A stretch of 64,000 bases of DNA from Flavobacterium sp. IB48 (GCF_016405855.1 NZ_JAEFCA010000012.1:16286-80285); one strand, 5' to 3'; shown: positions 40,688 through 49,718, counted from the stretch's first letter. Notes: generated from the sequence alone by a model not told the origin. Numbers and translations: made by a program.

Positions 40688-42162
40688 ACACTGTCTTTTG
40701 TTACTGAAACGGAATCTGGTCTGGCTTTTCGTACTGGTTTTGGCTTAGTTCCCTCAGCATCTCTTTTTTCTCTGAGCACTTTATATTCTTCGTATCCTTT
40801 ATTTAATTGCCCGTATAGCAAATTTCCAATTGCCTTTGCTCCACGTTGGTTAAAATGGGTATAATCTTTATTTGCTTTTGCTGGAGTTTCATCTACCCAT
40901 TTAATCATAGAACCGTCTCCTCCCATTAGAGTATATAAATTCACAAAACCTGCCTGTGCTTCAAGCGCGTAATGTTTTTGCGCTTTCATTAACGGAACTA
41001 CAGCAGAATCGGTTTTCATTTCTAAATCATATTTAGTTGATTTATCTGCAGTAGAAACAATTAAAATTGAAACACCAGGAAAAGATTCTTTAATTTTATT
41101 TACGGTTTTTGTCATTCCTTTTTCATACCAAGAATAATTTTTTGTTCCGTAATTTAAAACGTTGGTTCCGTAATGCAAGATAATCAAATCATATTTCAAG
41201 CTATTATTAAATGCTCTCATTACGTCTGCATTAAACATCGAAATCGGTAGTCCAGAATTTCCTCTCTGCGAGAAATTATCTACGTGAACTCCTGCGCCGT
41301 TATCAAAATTAAATCCATAAATCGGAATAGAATCTGCTTGAACGAAATTTGCTTTAAACGATTTTAAACTTCCTGATGAAACTTTAAGCGTATTAACCAA
41401 ACCATTTGGAGAAAGGCTTTTCTTGATTGTATCTTTTCCTATAATGAAATTAACTTTTCCAGTTTTAGACGAACGGCCGTAAAATAAGGTTGCATTATCC
41501 AAAGAAGTAGAATATTTATTCAATCCAGCTTCATACTGAACCCAAGTTGAATTGGATTTATCATTTGCGAAGAATACGTGTCCGTTAACTCCAAAAGGAC
41601 ACGTTGGTCTTTTCACATTTAAGTAAGATTGCGTTTTCCAGTTTTTAGAATACGTTGATTTTACAGATCCTCTAGACGCAGCAGATTCTGAAGTAATAGA
41701 AACAAAACCAACACCATTACCGCCAAAACGTTCCTGATAATTGGTACGAACGTCCTGAACGATTAAATCTCCATCGGTCATAGAATCTCCATAATAAGCG
41801 ATTCTCACTTTGTTCTGCGGATTTTTTTCTAACTGATACAATTTCTCATAAAAAGAAATTAGATACTGATAACCTTTGTAATTTTCAAATGTTTCTGAAG
41901 GAAACTCGATTCCTTCTGTTTGATCAAAAACAATTTTCTGTCCGTTTAATGCTTCTTCACTTTTCGCAATACTGTCTTTGTCTAACGATAAGGAATCTTC
42001 GGCAACAGATTCTAAAAGCAAACTGTCGATTAATATATTTTTAGAATCTAACTTACTCTCAGAAAATATTTTGTCTGGAAGGATTTGTTTAAACCCAATA
42101 AAAGCAACTAGCGCTAAAGCTACGATTGCAAAAGACTGAAAAAAATAAGATTTTGTATTCAC
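40684..42162 (-). CDS. SGNH/GDSL-like periplasmic protein
   Basis: 492 residues, with an N-terminal membrane anchor (SYFFQSFAIVALALVAFIGF). SGNH blocks: RIAYYGDSMTDGDLIVQDVR (Ser), NGVGFVSI, ILHYGTNVLNYG (block III) and DYTHFNQRGAKAIGN (Asp-His). A basic Pro/Lys-rich C-terminal tail follows. It is the first gene of a three-gene unit with a LysM-SGNH protein and MBOAT, the pattern of glycan O-acetylation machines such as AlgI/AlgJ/AlgX; that role here is inference. Confidence 0.85.
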   Translation of the reverse strand: MNTKSYFFQSFAIVALALVAFIGFKQILPDKIFSESKLDSKNILIDSLLLESVAEDSLSLDKDSIAKSEEALNGQKIVFDQTEGIEFPSETFENYKGYQYLISFYEKLYQLEKNPQNKVRIAYYGDSMTDGDLIVQDVRTNYQERFGGNGVGFVSITSESAASRGSVKSTYSKNWKTQSYLNVKRPTCPFGVNGHVFFANDKSNSTWVQYEAGLNKYSTSLDNATLFYGRSSKTGKVNFIIGKDTIKKSLSPNGLVNTLKVSSGSLKSFKANFVQADSIPIYGFNFDNGAGVHVDNFSQRGNSGLPISMFNADVMRAFNNSLKYDLIILHYGTNVLNYGTKNYSWYEKGMTKTVNKIKESFPGVSILIVSTADKSTKYDLEMKTDSAVVPLMKAQKHYALEAQAGFVNLYTLMGGDGSMIKWVDETPAKANKDYTHFNQRGAKAIGNLLYGQLNKGYEEYKVLREKRDAEGTKPKPVRKARPDSVSVTKDSV

Positions 42163-42245
42163 CTAATAATTATAAAATATGAAGAACTGCATTCAAAAAT
42201 TAAACCAATTAAATAATTGTTAACTTATTGCAGAAAAAATTTGTG

Positions 42246-42253
42246 CAAAGATA
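42246..42253 (-). promoter_or_regulatory. -7 box for the SGNH-MBOAT operon
   Basis: TATCTTTG on the minus strand, 83 bp upstream of the first SGNH gene. No clear -33 element. Confidence 0.4.
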
Positions 42254-42294
42254 GAATAACATTTTGTTTCTATTTAATTTTAACAAGAAAGTAG

Positions 42295-42328
42295 AACAAA
42301 AAAAAGAGGTTAGAATTTCTAACCTCTT
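42295..42328 (-). terminator. Terminator after hmuY-like gene
   Basis: Stem AGAGGTTAGAA / TTCTAACCTCT (42305-42315 region with 42316-42326) next to an A-run (42296-42304) that gives the U-tract on the minus-strand transcript. Confidence 0.8.
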
Positions 42329-42435
42329 GAATCAAAAAAAAATAAAAAAAACAAAGCTAATGATTAACTAGATTTTTGATGTTTTTATTTAAAAATACCT
42401 GTATAAAATAAAAATATTCGAGATTAACTCTTTAT

Positions 42436-43065
42436 TTAAAATGTAGTAGTGCTATTTGCTTGGTATGCAAAATTAAAAGTATAATATCTTGCTACAGCGG
42501 TGTTTGGGTCTGGTGTTGCAGGTGCATCTTTATAATAGCTTAAGAATTCTACTTTTGCATATTTTCCATCATGAGTTTTGATAACAAATACTCTTCCTGC
42601 TTTTGCAGAAATAATATGAGTTGCGCCATTATAATCGTACCAAGCATTATCTCCTGAAGAAGGGAATGCAGAAGCACCGCTAGCATCCTGAGCAAAACTC
42701 GATGCTGCAGGAAAAGCTGTTACGTTTGCAAAAATACCTGAAACAACACTTACTGCTCCTTGTCCTTTTCTTTCTGGCTCTCCTGTATCAGTAGCGCTAA
42801 TTTTTGCTCCTCCATTAACAATAACTGATGTACCGCGGAAAGCGATATCCCAACTATCGTCAGTTACAATTTTATTTTGAGAAAAACTGAATTTTGTAAA
42901 TTCACCACCAACTGGTTGTCCTTGTCCTCCTGTTTGCGGAGCATAAACATTAGAAACTTTTGTTGTTACCACTGGTGTTACTTCATTTTTGTTGTCATCG
43001 CTACTGCAAGATGCTGTAGAAATAAATAATGCTAAAAGCGAAAGTTTTAAAATTTTTGTTTTCAT
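42436..43065 (-). CDS. hmuY: HmuY-family heme-binding lipoprotein
   Basis: 209 residues from ATG 43065 (a longer frame starting at 43119 would run into the receptor gene). Lipoprotein signal ends at Cys in STASCSSDDN; the acidic SSDDN after Cys resembles the lipoprotein export signal used in Bacteroidota for surface display. The body has the HmuY pattern: FTKFSFSQNKIVTDDSWDIAFRGT, AWYDYNGATHIISAKAGRVFVIKTHDGKYAKVEFLSYY and RYYTFNFAYQ. In Porphyromonas HmuY captures heme and passes it to HmuR. It lies 28 bp downstream of the receptor gene. Confidence 0.87.
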   Translation of the reverse strand: MKTKILKLSLLALFISTASCSSDDNKNEVTPVVTTKVSNVYAPQTGGQGQPVGGEFTKFSFSQNKIVTDDSWDIAFRGTSVIVNGGAKISATDTGEPERKGQGAVSVVSGIFANVTAFPAASSFAQDASGASAFPSSGDNAWYDYNGATHIISAKAGRVFVIKTHDGKYAKVEFLSYYKDAPATPDPNTAVARYYTFNFAYQANSTTTF

Positions 43066-43093
43066 TTTGTGAAAGGTGTTAAATAAATGTTGA

Positions 43094-45160
43094 TTAAAAA
43101 TTATATTGAATTCGTGCAAAAAGCTGTCTACCTGCTAGATTGCTAATTTGAGATGGATCTGTAAAATCAAATAAATTATTTGCTCCTGCCTGAAGCATAA
43201 ATTTATCACCGATATATTTTGATATAGATAAGTTTGTTAAGAAGTAGCCATCTACAAATGTGTCATATTTGTCTAGAATCTGGTTACCATTGGTATCGAA
43301 CATTCCGTATTTGCTTCTATAGAAAACACGCAAATTGATATCTGTTTTTATTTTAGGTATAGTGTACGCTAACTTAACATTGGCCGTATGTTTTGATCTG
43401 TTAAACAATCCAAAATAATCAGATTTTTTAATTTGAATGGTTTGTAAATCTGAGTTACGTACGTATTGATAGTTTTCGAAATTATCTAGAACAGATCTGT
43501 CTTTTGCTGTTAAAAACTGATATCCAAATGATACCGATAATTCTTTTGTGAAATCGTAAGTTGAATTAAATTCTAAACCGTAAGTAAAAATTTTACTAAT
43601 GTTAAAATAACTGAAGACATTCTGTCCATTCGTTTTTTGAGCTACAACACGGGTATCAATTAAATTTTCTATTGAATTATAAAAAGCATTTACGTCTAAT
43701 CTTAATTTATTTTTCTTGTAAAAAGTTCCAAGATTCACATTTATTGAACTTTCTGGCTTTAATGGTTCACTAAAATTTACTCCATCTACTCTAGATAAAA
43801 GCTGTCCTTGTTCGTCTAATTGATTTAAACGATCTTCGGCAACATTGTATCCCAAAACGGTATACCCAACCGATGGATTTGTAAAGTCAAAATACAACTG
43901 ACGGAAATCTGGCGCTTTATATCCATAACCTACAGAAGACTTTAAAGAGAAATTTTCGCTAACCTTAAAATTGACCGCTAATTTTGGACTAAATTGCGAA
44001 GCATACACACTATGATTATCGTATCTAAATCCAGCAAGAATATTCCATTTTTCCGTTGGGTTGTAATCATATTGCAGATAAACATATTGTGAATTAAAGT
44101 TTACTTGTTTTTCAAAATAAGTTCTGTCTAAAGTCTCATAACTTACCCCAACCCCACCTGTTAGTTTATCATTTTTTAATGAAAGTGTCGTTCTAATCTC
44201 TGGTCGAATTAACCATTGGTTATAATAAGCACTTTCAAAAAGAACATTATTCTCGTCTTTTAAAAAGGAATCATTTTTGTAGTTTGTAGCATAAAATTCA
44301 TATTCAGAATATACTTTCGAACTCCATTTATGCTCTAATTTTAGTTGCGAATTCCATTCTTTTTCTTTTGCATCTCCACTATAATTTTCAGCATCTATTA
44401 TCGCTCTGTTATCCATTTTCATATCATAAAAACGGTTATTTACAATTAACTTCAGGTTCTCCGAAAAGTCGTAATATATCTTAGGCTGAATAGTAAAATT
44501 ATAAAATGGCTCTACATTTTTTAAAGGTGTACTTTTATCTAAATCATAACCATCTGTAGAATAAAAATTAGCAAAAAGATTAGCCGAGAACTTCTTCTTT
44601 TTCCACAACAAATTGGTATTAGCATCGCTAGTATTAAAAGTCGCATATCGATAAGAAAGACTTCCCGTAAACGTATCTTTTTTAGGTCTTTTTGTAATTA
44701 CATTTATTACTCCACCCATTGCTTCAGAACCATACAATGCTGAAGAAGCTCCTTTAACAATTTCAATTCTTTCTATATTTCCAACAGAAACTCTTGATAG
44801 GTCCAAAACACCAGCACTTCTACCTACTAACGGTACTCCATCAATTAAAATCATTGTATATGCGGCATCTAATCCTTGCATTTGAATTCCTTCAAAACCA
44901 CTTTCATCAGGAATCAAAATAATCCCCGTTTGTTCACTTAAAATTTCATTCAATCTTGTAACACCAGACTTAATAATTGCTTCAGATGTAATAATTGTCA
45001 TTGGTAAAGGCAATGATGAAAGCACTCTTTCTGTTCTTGTTGCAGTAGTAACTTTAACTTCCGATAATTCATTTGTTTCTACACTATCTTTTTTAACTTC
45101 TTGACAAACAGGAATTTGACAAAAAAGCACAACTGCAAAAAGAGTAATTTTAATTTTCAT
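43094..45160 (-). CDS. TonB-dependent heme receptor, HmuR-like
   Basis: 688 residues with a signal peptide (residues 1-19). Plug domain at about 45-160 (TATRTERVLSSLPLPMTIIT, LIDGVPLVGRS, IERIEIVKGASSALYGSEAMGGVINVIT), then a beta barrel ending in the typical aromatic RIQYNF. The segment YKAPDFRQLYFDFTNPSVGY recalls the FRAP/NPNL boxes of heme receptors. Outer-membrane import of heme or a heme-protein ligand, powered by TonB. Operon with hmuY; divergent from DUF6607 with facing -7 boxes. No Fur-like site was proven. Confidence 0.92.
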   Translation of the reverse strand: MKIKITLFAVVLFCQIPVCQEVKKDSVETNELSEVKVTTATRTERVLSSLPLPMTIITSEAIIKSGVTRLNEILSEQTGIILIPDESGFEGIQMQGLDAAYTMILIDGVPLVGRSAGVLDLSRVSVGNIERIEIVKGASSALYGSEAMGGVINVITKRPKKDTFTGSLSYRYATFNTSDANTNLLWKKKKFSANLFANFYSTDGYDLDKSTPLKNVEPFYNFTIQPKIYYDFSENLKLIVNNRFYDMKMDNRAIIDAENYSGDAKEKEWNSQLKLEHKWSSKVYSEYEFYATNYKNDSFLKDENNVLFESAYYNQWLIRPEIRTTLSLKNDKLTGGVGVSYETLDRTYFEKQVNFNSQYVYLQYDYNPTEKWNILAGFRYDNHSVYASQFSPKLAVNFKVSENFSLKSSVGYGYKAPDFRQLYFDFTNPSVGYTVLGYNVAEDRLNQLDEQGQLLSRVDGVNFSEPLKPESSINVNLGTFYKKNKLRLDVNAFYNSIENLIDTRVVAQKTNGQNVFSYFNISKIFTYGLEFNSTYDFTKELSVSFGYQFLTAKDRSVLDNFENYQYVRNSDLQTIQIKKSDYFGLFNRSKHTANVKLAYTIPKIKTDINLRVFYRSKYGMFDTNGNQILDKYDTFVDGYFLTNLSISKYIGDKFMLQAGANNLFDFTDPSQISNLAGRQLFARIQYNF

Positions 45161-45188
45161 TATTTTTATTGAGTCTTAATAATCGGTG

Positions 45189-45196
45189 CAAATATA
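45189..45196 (-). promoter_or_regulatory. -7 box for the heme receptor operon
   Basis: TATATTTG on the minus strand, 28 bp upstream of the receptor start. It mirrors an identical box for the DUF6607 gene at 45229-45236. Confidence 0.55.
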
Positions 45197-45228
45197 TGAT
45201 TATTTTTAATTGTTCTAAATTAAATTTA

Positions 45229-45236
45229 TATATTTG
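45229..45236 (+). promoter_or_regulatory. -7 box for DUF6607 gene
   Basis: TATATTTG, 29 bp upstream of the DUF6607 ATG. The 32 bp between the two facing boxes holds a weak inverted repeat TAATT-N6-AATTA (45207-45222), a possible shared operator. Confidence 0.55.
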
Positions 45237-45265
45237 CGAAAAATTTAAAAACAAAACAATAAGTT

Positions 45266-46168
45266 ATGATTTCAAAAAACCTTTTTTTGTCAGCCACTAT
45301 GGCTTTAACATGCAGTCTTGGTTTTAGTCAGGATAAAAAACAACAAGACATAAAATCTATTAAATCTATGTGTGGTTGTTATGAGGTAAAGTTCAATTTT
45401 ACTGAAACTTTTTCATACCCAAAAGATTCTCTTACTTATAAACCTTCTGAAACTAAACATGAATCTGCTTTAGAATGGGTAGAGTTATTAGAAGATACTC
45501 CTAACAAAATCGTAATGCAGCATTTATTGATCGTGAGTGACGATATGATTATCAAACACTGGAGACAAGATTGGCTTTACGAAAACACAGACTTATATAC
45601 ATTTGATAAAGGAAATTCTTGGAAATATAAAAAATTAGATAAAAAAGCGGTTAAAGGCCAATGGACTCAAAAAGTATATCAAGTAGATGACAGCCCGAGA
45701 TATGAAGGGTCTTCAACATGGGTTCACGTTGATGGACAAGATTATTGGGCAAACGTTGCTGATGCACCGCTTCCAAGAAGAGAGCAGACAAAACGTAATG
45801 ATTACAATGTTTTAAAAAGAAGAAATATTCACGAAATCACTGCTACAGGTTGGAATCATGAGCAAGACAATGATAAATTGGTTCGTGACGATGCTGGAAA
45901 AGATGTTTTATTGGCGCAAGAAAAAGGATTTGATGTGTATACTAAAGTTCCAGATGTAAAATGTATCGCAGCTCAAAAATGGTGGGTAGCAAATAACGCT
46001 CTTTGGAAAAACGTTCGTGATAAATGGCAAACTCTTTTTGACAGACATAAAGATCTTAACTTAGAAGCTAAAGTAGACAGAAAAGCACTTTACTCTTTAT
46101 TATTTGATTTAAAACCAGATACTGCAAAAGCAGAATCAGATGCTATTATTGACAAATTTGTTAAGTAA
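45266..46168 (+). CDS. DUF6607 family secreted protein
   Basis: 300 residues, signal peptide ending GFSQ. A Cys-containing motif SMCGCYEVKFNFTETF near residues 33-48 is followed by SALEWVELLEDTPNKIVMQHLLIV, WRQDWLYENTDLYTFDKGNSWKYKKL and QKVYQVDDSPRYEGSSTWVHVDGQDYW; I assign it to DUF6607, a Bacteroidota family often found next to heme/iron receptors. Function unknown. Divergent from the heme receptor operon, which suggests joint regulation and a role in heme or iron handling. Confidence 0.85.
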   Translation: MISKNLFLSATMALTCSLGFSQDKKQQDIKSIKSMCGCYEVKFNFTETFSYPKDSLTYKPSETKHESALEWVELLEDTPNKIVMQHLLIVSDDMIIKHWRQDWLYENTDLYTFDKGNSWKYKKLDKKAVKGQWTQKVYQVDDSPRYEGSSTWVHVDGQDYWANVADAPLPRREQTKRNDYNVLKRRNIHEITATGWNHEQDNDKLVRDDAGKDVLLAQEKGFDVYTKVPDVKCIAAQKWWVANNALWKNVRDKWQTLFDRHKDLNLEAKVDRKALYSLLFDLKPDTAKAESDAIIDKFVK

Positions 46169-46190
46169 TTAGAATTAGTTGTTAAAATAA

Positions 46191-46226
46191 GAAATCCGGA
46201 AGTTTAAAAAGCTTCCGGATTTTTTT
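46191..46226. terminator. Bidirectional terminator after DUF6607
   Basis: Stem AAATCCGGAAG / CTTCCGGATTT (46192-46202 with 46212-46222) followed by T. Near-identical to the hairpin at 47152-47192. Confidence 0.85.
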
Positions 46227-46242
46227 ATTAGTTTTTATCTAA

Positions 46243-46950
46243 TTACTGAGCGCACTCTGAATAGGTAACAGCGTGTCTTGATAAATCTGTCCATTTTGGA
46301 TCTGCTGAAGATGCAGTGATTAATTTGTCACATCCGCTCCACAATGTTGCAAACTCTTTTTTGTATTCTTTTTTCTTTAATAAAAATGCAGGTGCATCTT
46401 TTTTAGCAACATAGTAAGATTTAGCATCTCCACCTACAAATTTAACGCCTCCAACTCCTAAAGAAGTAGTTTCTTTTGCATGTGGATCACAATATATTTT
46501 AAATTCTTTACTGAATGCAGGGTTTAAAAGTTGCATTAATAATTTTGATTTTTTCTTTTTGATTTGCACATCAGCAGTTTCAAAGTATGCGTAACCTTCT
46601 TTTAAGTACTCTTGGTTAAGTTTATCATCGTTCCATTTTTGAAAATCTGTACCAAAATCAATTTTTTTAGTCAAATTATCAAGTCCACTAGGTGGTAAAT
46701 ACATATACTTAATATCCTCTGGTTTTAGTTTGTGCTTTTTTCCAGCTGCATCTTGTAACTTAATAAATTCAATTAGTCCCTTTTCTCTGTCAATATCGCG
46801 AATAGTTCCGCTAAGTTCTGTTCCGTCTGCTAGTGTAATGTAAGCTGTTTTACTGTGTGAAAATCCATAAGATGGGTTAATTAAATCTTGAGCTTTTGTT
46901 GCTGTAAGTGCAAAAAGAAGCATCATTAAAAGTAAAGATTTTTTAATCAT
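46243..46950 (-). CDS. Hypothetical secreted protein
   Basis: 235 residues with a signal peptide ending ATKAQ. The first third has TAYITLADGTELSGTIRDIDREKGLIEFIKLQDAAGKKHKLKPEDIKYMYLPPSG, which reads like a small beta-barrel (SH3/Sm-like) segment; a Lys-rich middle (KKKKSKLLMQLLNPAFSKEFKIYCDP) follows, with two Cys near the C terminus. I do not recognise a named family. It lies alone between two copies of the same terminator hairpin. Confidence 0.65.
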   Translation of the reverse strand: MIKKSLLLMMLLFALTATKAQDLINPSYGFSHSKTAYITLADGTELSGTIRDIDREKGLIEFIKLQDAAGKKHKLKPEDIKYMYLPPSGLDNLTKKIDFGTDFQKWNDDKLNQEYLKEGYAYFETADVQIKKKKSKLLMQLLNPAFSKEFKIYCDPHAKETTSLGVGGVKFVGGDAKSYYVAKKDAPAFLLKKKEYKKEFATLWSGCDKLITASSADPKWTDLSRHAVTYSECAQ

Positions 46951-47195
46951 TGTTTTTGGGTTTAAATTTTGCCTACTCTCGCGATTTTCGGCTTCCTCGT
47001 ATTTATTTTATAGGATCATAAGCCGATTTTTCTCTTTTGTTTATTGGCACTTTTAACTGAAAAATAACCAATTATTTCTTACTGTAAACATACTTATAAA
47101 AATGACATATACAAATCTCGTTACTACTTTTTTACACGAAAATTCTTTTAAAAAAAAATCCGAAAGTTTTAAAAACTTCCGGATTTTTTTTTAAT
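46951..47195. other. Intergenic region upstream of the 46-kb secreted protein
   Basis: AT-rich stretch with a short possible stem CGGCTT / AAGCCG (46989-46994 with 47020-47025) and, at its right edge, the hairpin listed next. I see no coding potential. Confidence 0.5.
47152..47192 (-). terminator. Terminator copy downstream of the susD remnant
   Basis: Imperfect stem of the AAATCCGnAAGTTT type (47158-47184). It differs only slightly from the hairpin at 46191-46226 and lies 4 bp beyond the remnant's stop codon, as a genuine gene terminator would. Confidence 0.7.
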
Positions 47196-47420
47196 CTATC
47201 TATTATTGTTTATATCTTTCGGTATTAATGGGTTTGCGTCAATTTCAGCCTGAGGCATCTTTAAGAAAATTTTGCTTACCGTAAGCTACAACCACAACCT
47301 CAATTCTTTTCCACTTTCTTGCATTTTAACATTCAAAACAGAACTAGTTAATGGTTAATCGTCATCTTTAAAACCCATGTAAGAAAACGTCAAAACATCT
47401 CCCATATTAGCGTTTATTAT
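47196..47420 (-). pseudogene. Deletion scar: susC N-terminal and susD C-terminal remnants
   Basis: Read on the minus strand, 47275-47420 encodes IINANMGDVLTFSYMGFKDDD, a stop, then SSVLNVKMQESGKEL and, after a frameshift, EVVVVAYGKQ: the carboxypeptidase-like domain and plug start of a SusC receptor. Directly after it, in another frame, 47196-47272 encodes KIFLKMPQAEIDANPL ending in INNNR and a TAG stop, the C-terminal pattern of SusD/RagB lipoproteins. Nearly all of both genes is missing; the junction lies around 47265-47280. A terminator follows. I infer loss of a SusCD polysaccharide-uptake pair by internal deletion. Confidence 0.75.
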
Positions 47421-47547
47421 ATAAAATGAATATTATGAAAACAAGACTGATGTAAAACTTATATAATTACATTGTTACACTGATAAAAAACATAACAAAA
47501 TTATTTAGGAATTCCGCCAAACATGTGCCCTATAAGCCCAAAAAGCA

Positions 47548-47582
47548 ATAAAAAAAGCCAATAGTTTTAAACTATTGGCTTT
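47548..47582 (-). terminator. Terminator after argS
   Basis: Stem AAAGCCAATAGTTT / AAACTATTGGCTTT (47554-47582) with an A-run at its left that gives a U-tract on the minus strand. Confidence 0.85.
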
Positions 47583-47605
47583 CTTATTCTTAACTCTATT
47601 TTTTT

Positions 47606-49384
47606 TTACATTCTTTCAGGAACTTCAATTCCTAACAATTGAAATGCAGATTTAATTACTTCGGCAACTTTTTGCGAAAGCTGCACTCTGAATATTTTTT
47701 TCGTCAAATCAACTTCACCTAAAATATGAACAGATTGGTAAAAAGAGTTATATTCTTTTACTAAATCGTACGTATAATTAGCAATTAATGCTGGACTATG
47801 ATTTTGGGCAGCATTCTGAATTACTTCTGGGAAAAGTTCGATTTGTTTTACCAATTCTTTCTCTTTTTCATGTAATTCTTCAATTTCAATTTTATTAGAA
47901 AAATCAAAATCGGCTTTACGGATGATTGACTGAATTCTTGCGTATGTATATTGAATAAACGGACCTGTATTTCCTGCAAAATCTACCGATTCTTCTGGGT
48001 TGAACAAAATACGTTTTTTCGGATCTATTTTTAAAATGTAATATTTCAGAGCTCCTAAACCAATCGTTTTGTACAATTTTGCTTTTTCTTCGGCAGAATA
48101 GCTGTCTAATTTTCCTAAATCTTCTGAAATTTGTTTTGCCGTATCGGTCATATCTTGCATCAAATCATCAGCATCTACAACAGTTCCTTCACGGCTTTTC
48201 ATTTTTCCAGAAGGTAAATCTACCATTCCGTATGATAAGTGATATAAACTTGAAGCCCAATCAAAACCTAATTTCTTCAAGATTAAGAATAACACTTTGA
48301 AGTGATGATCTTGCTCATTTCCGACCGTATAAATCATTCCGCCAACATCTGGCATATCTTTTACACGCTGAATTGCTGTTCCGATATCTTGTGTCATATA
48401 AACCGCTGTTCCATCAGAACGTAAAACAACTTTACGATCTAAACCTTCGTCGGTCAAATCAATCCAAACAGAACCGTCTGGATCTTTTTCAAAAACACCT
48501 TTATCTAAACCTACTTGCACAACATCTTTACCCAAAAGATAGGTGTTGCTTTCGTAGTAATATTTATCAAAATTAACTCCAAGATTGCTGTAAGTTGTTG
48601 CGAAACCGTCATAAACCCATTCGTTCATTTTTTTCCAAAGAGCAATCACTTTTTCATCGCCAGCTTCCCATTTCTTAAGCATATCTTGCGCTTCGATAAT
48701 AATAGGTGCTTGTTTTTTTGCTTCTTCTTCCGTTTTACCAGCTTCTACCAAACCGTTAATTTCGTTTTTGTAAGCTTTATCAAACTCTACATAATATTTA
48801 CCAACTAGCTTATCTCCTTTTAAACCAGAAGTTTCAGGAGTTTCTCCGTTACCAAATTTCTCCCAAGCTAACATTGATTTACAGATATGAATTCCGCGAT
48901 CGTTGATAATTTGTGTTTTATAAACTTTTTTACCAGAAGCTTTTAGAATTTCTGCAACAGAATATCCTAATAAGTTGTTACGAACGTGTCCTAAGTGTAA
49001 AGGTTTATTGGTGTTTGGAGAAGAATACTCTACCATAATTGCCTTTTCTTCTGGGTTTGCAGCTACAAATCCGAATTGTTTTTGATCTTTTATTCCGTTA
49101 AAGAAATTTACATAATAACTGTCCGAAATAACAATATTCAAGAAACCAGAAACTACATTAAAGCGAGCAACCTCAGAAACATTCTCAACTAGATAATTTC
49201 CAATTTTATTTCCCAATTCAGCCGGATTGATTTTGATGACTTTCAATAAAGGAAAAATTACCATTGTAATATCTCCTTCAAACTCTTTTCTAGTAGTTTG
49301 AAACTCGATTTTATCAACAGTAACATCAAATAATACTTGTATTGCTTTTTGTATAGAAGGTGTAAGAATTTGTGATAATGACAT
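47606..49384 (-). CDS. argS: Arginyl-tRNA synthetase
   Basis: 592 residues. Class I synthetase charging tRNA-Arg. The N-terminal Add1-like domain occupies residues 1-110. The HIGH-type motif is SSPNTNKPLHLGHVRNNLLG (residues about 119-138); the KMSKS region reads KMKSREGTVVDADDLM, as usual for bacterial ArgS. The C-terminal anticodon-binding (DALR) domain begins near 470 (QYTYARIQSIIRK). Complete, with a -7 box 22 bp upstream and a strong terminator. Confidence 0.97.
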   Translation of the reverse strand: MSLSQILTPSIQKAIQVLFDVTVDKIEFQTTRKEFEGDITMVIFPLLKVIKINPAELGNKIGNYLVENVSEVARFNVVSGFLNIVISDSYYVNFFNGIKDQKQFGFVAANPEEKAIMVEYSSPNTNKPLHLGHVRNNLLGYSVAEILKASGKKVYKTQIINDRGIHICKSMLAWEKFGNGETPETSGLKGDKLVGKYYVEFDKAYKNEINGLVEAGKTEEEAKKQAPIIIEAQDMLKKWEAGDEKVIALWKKMNEWVYDGFATTYSNLGVNFDKYYYESNTYLLGKDVVQVGLDKGVFEKDPDGSVWIDLTDEGLDRKVVLRSDGTAVYMTQDIGTAIQRVKDMPDVGGMIYTVGNEQDHHFKVLFLILKKLGFDWASSLYHLSYGMVDLPSGKMKSREGTVVDADDLMQDMTDTAKQISEDLGKLDSYSAEEKAKLYKTIGLGALKYYILKIDPKKRILFNPEESVDFAGNTGPFIQYTYARIQSIIRKADFDFSNKIEIEELHEKEKELVKQIELFPEVIQNAAQNHSPALIANYTYDLVKEYNSFYQSVHILGEVDLTKKIFRVQLSQKVAEVIKSAFQLLGIEVPERM

Positions 49385-49718
49385 GTAAACTTATTTTTTA
49401 AGTGAGCAAAGATACTGCTTATTCATCAATTAGAGAAAATCAAAAACATATTAAATTCAAGAAAAGAGTTTCGATTTGACAAAAAAGCACATTTTTTAAT
49501 TGTTAAAATTATCAAAAAATCAAAAGCGTAATCTCTTACAAAACAGCCTATGAGAAAAAAAATATTTTTTTTTCTTCAATTTCTTGTAACATATCAAATG
49601 CAAAAGAGTCTTACATAGTGATTTCAATTTTTATTGAAGCCAGAAAAAAACAAAAAAGAAAAACTAACAAAACGAAAATCATCATCAATCAAATCAAAAA
49701 ATAATCAGTAAAAAAATC
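49385..49718. other. Intergenic region between argS and the beta-barrel receptor
   Basis: 334 bp, AT-rich, between divergent genes. Apart from the argS -7 box I see no recognisable promoter, repeat or open frame. The stretch from 49490 contains long A and T runs. Confidence 0.5.
49407..49414 (-). promoter_or_regulatory. -7 box for argS
   Basis: TATCTTTG on the minus strand, 22 bp upstream of the argS start. No well-placed -33 element. Confidence 0.45.

Noticed and set aside
45200..45225. Fur box between the heme receptor and DUF6607
   Set aside because: Only a 5-bp inverted repeat with a 6-bp spacer and poor match to a 7-1-7 pattern; kept only as a possible operator.
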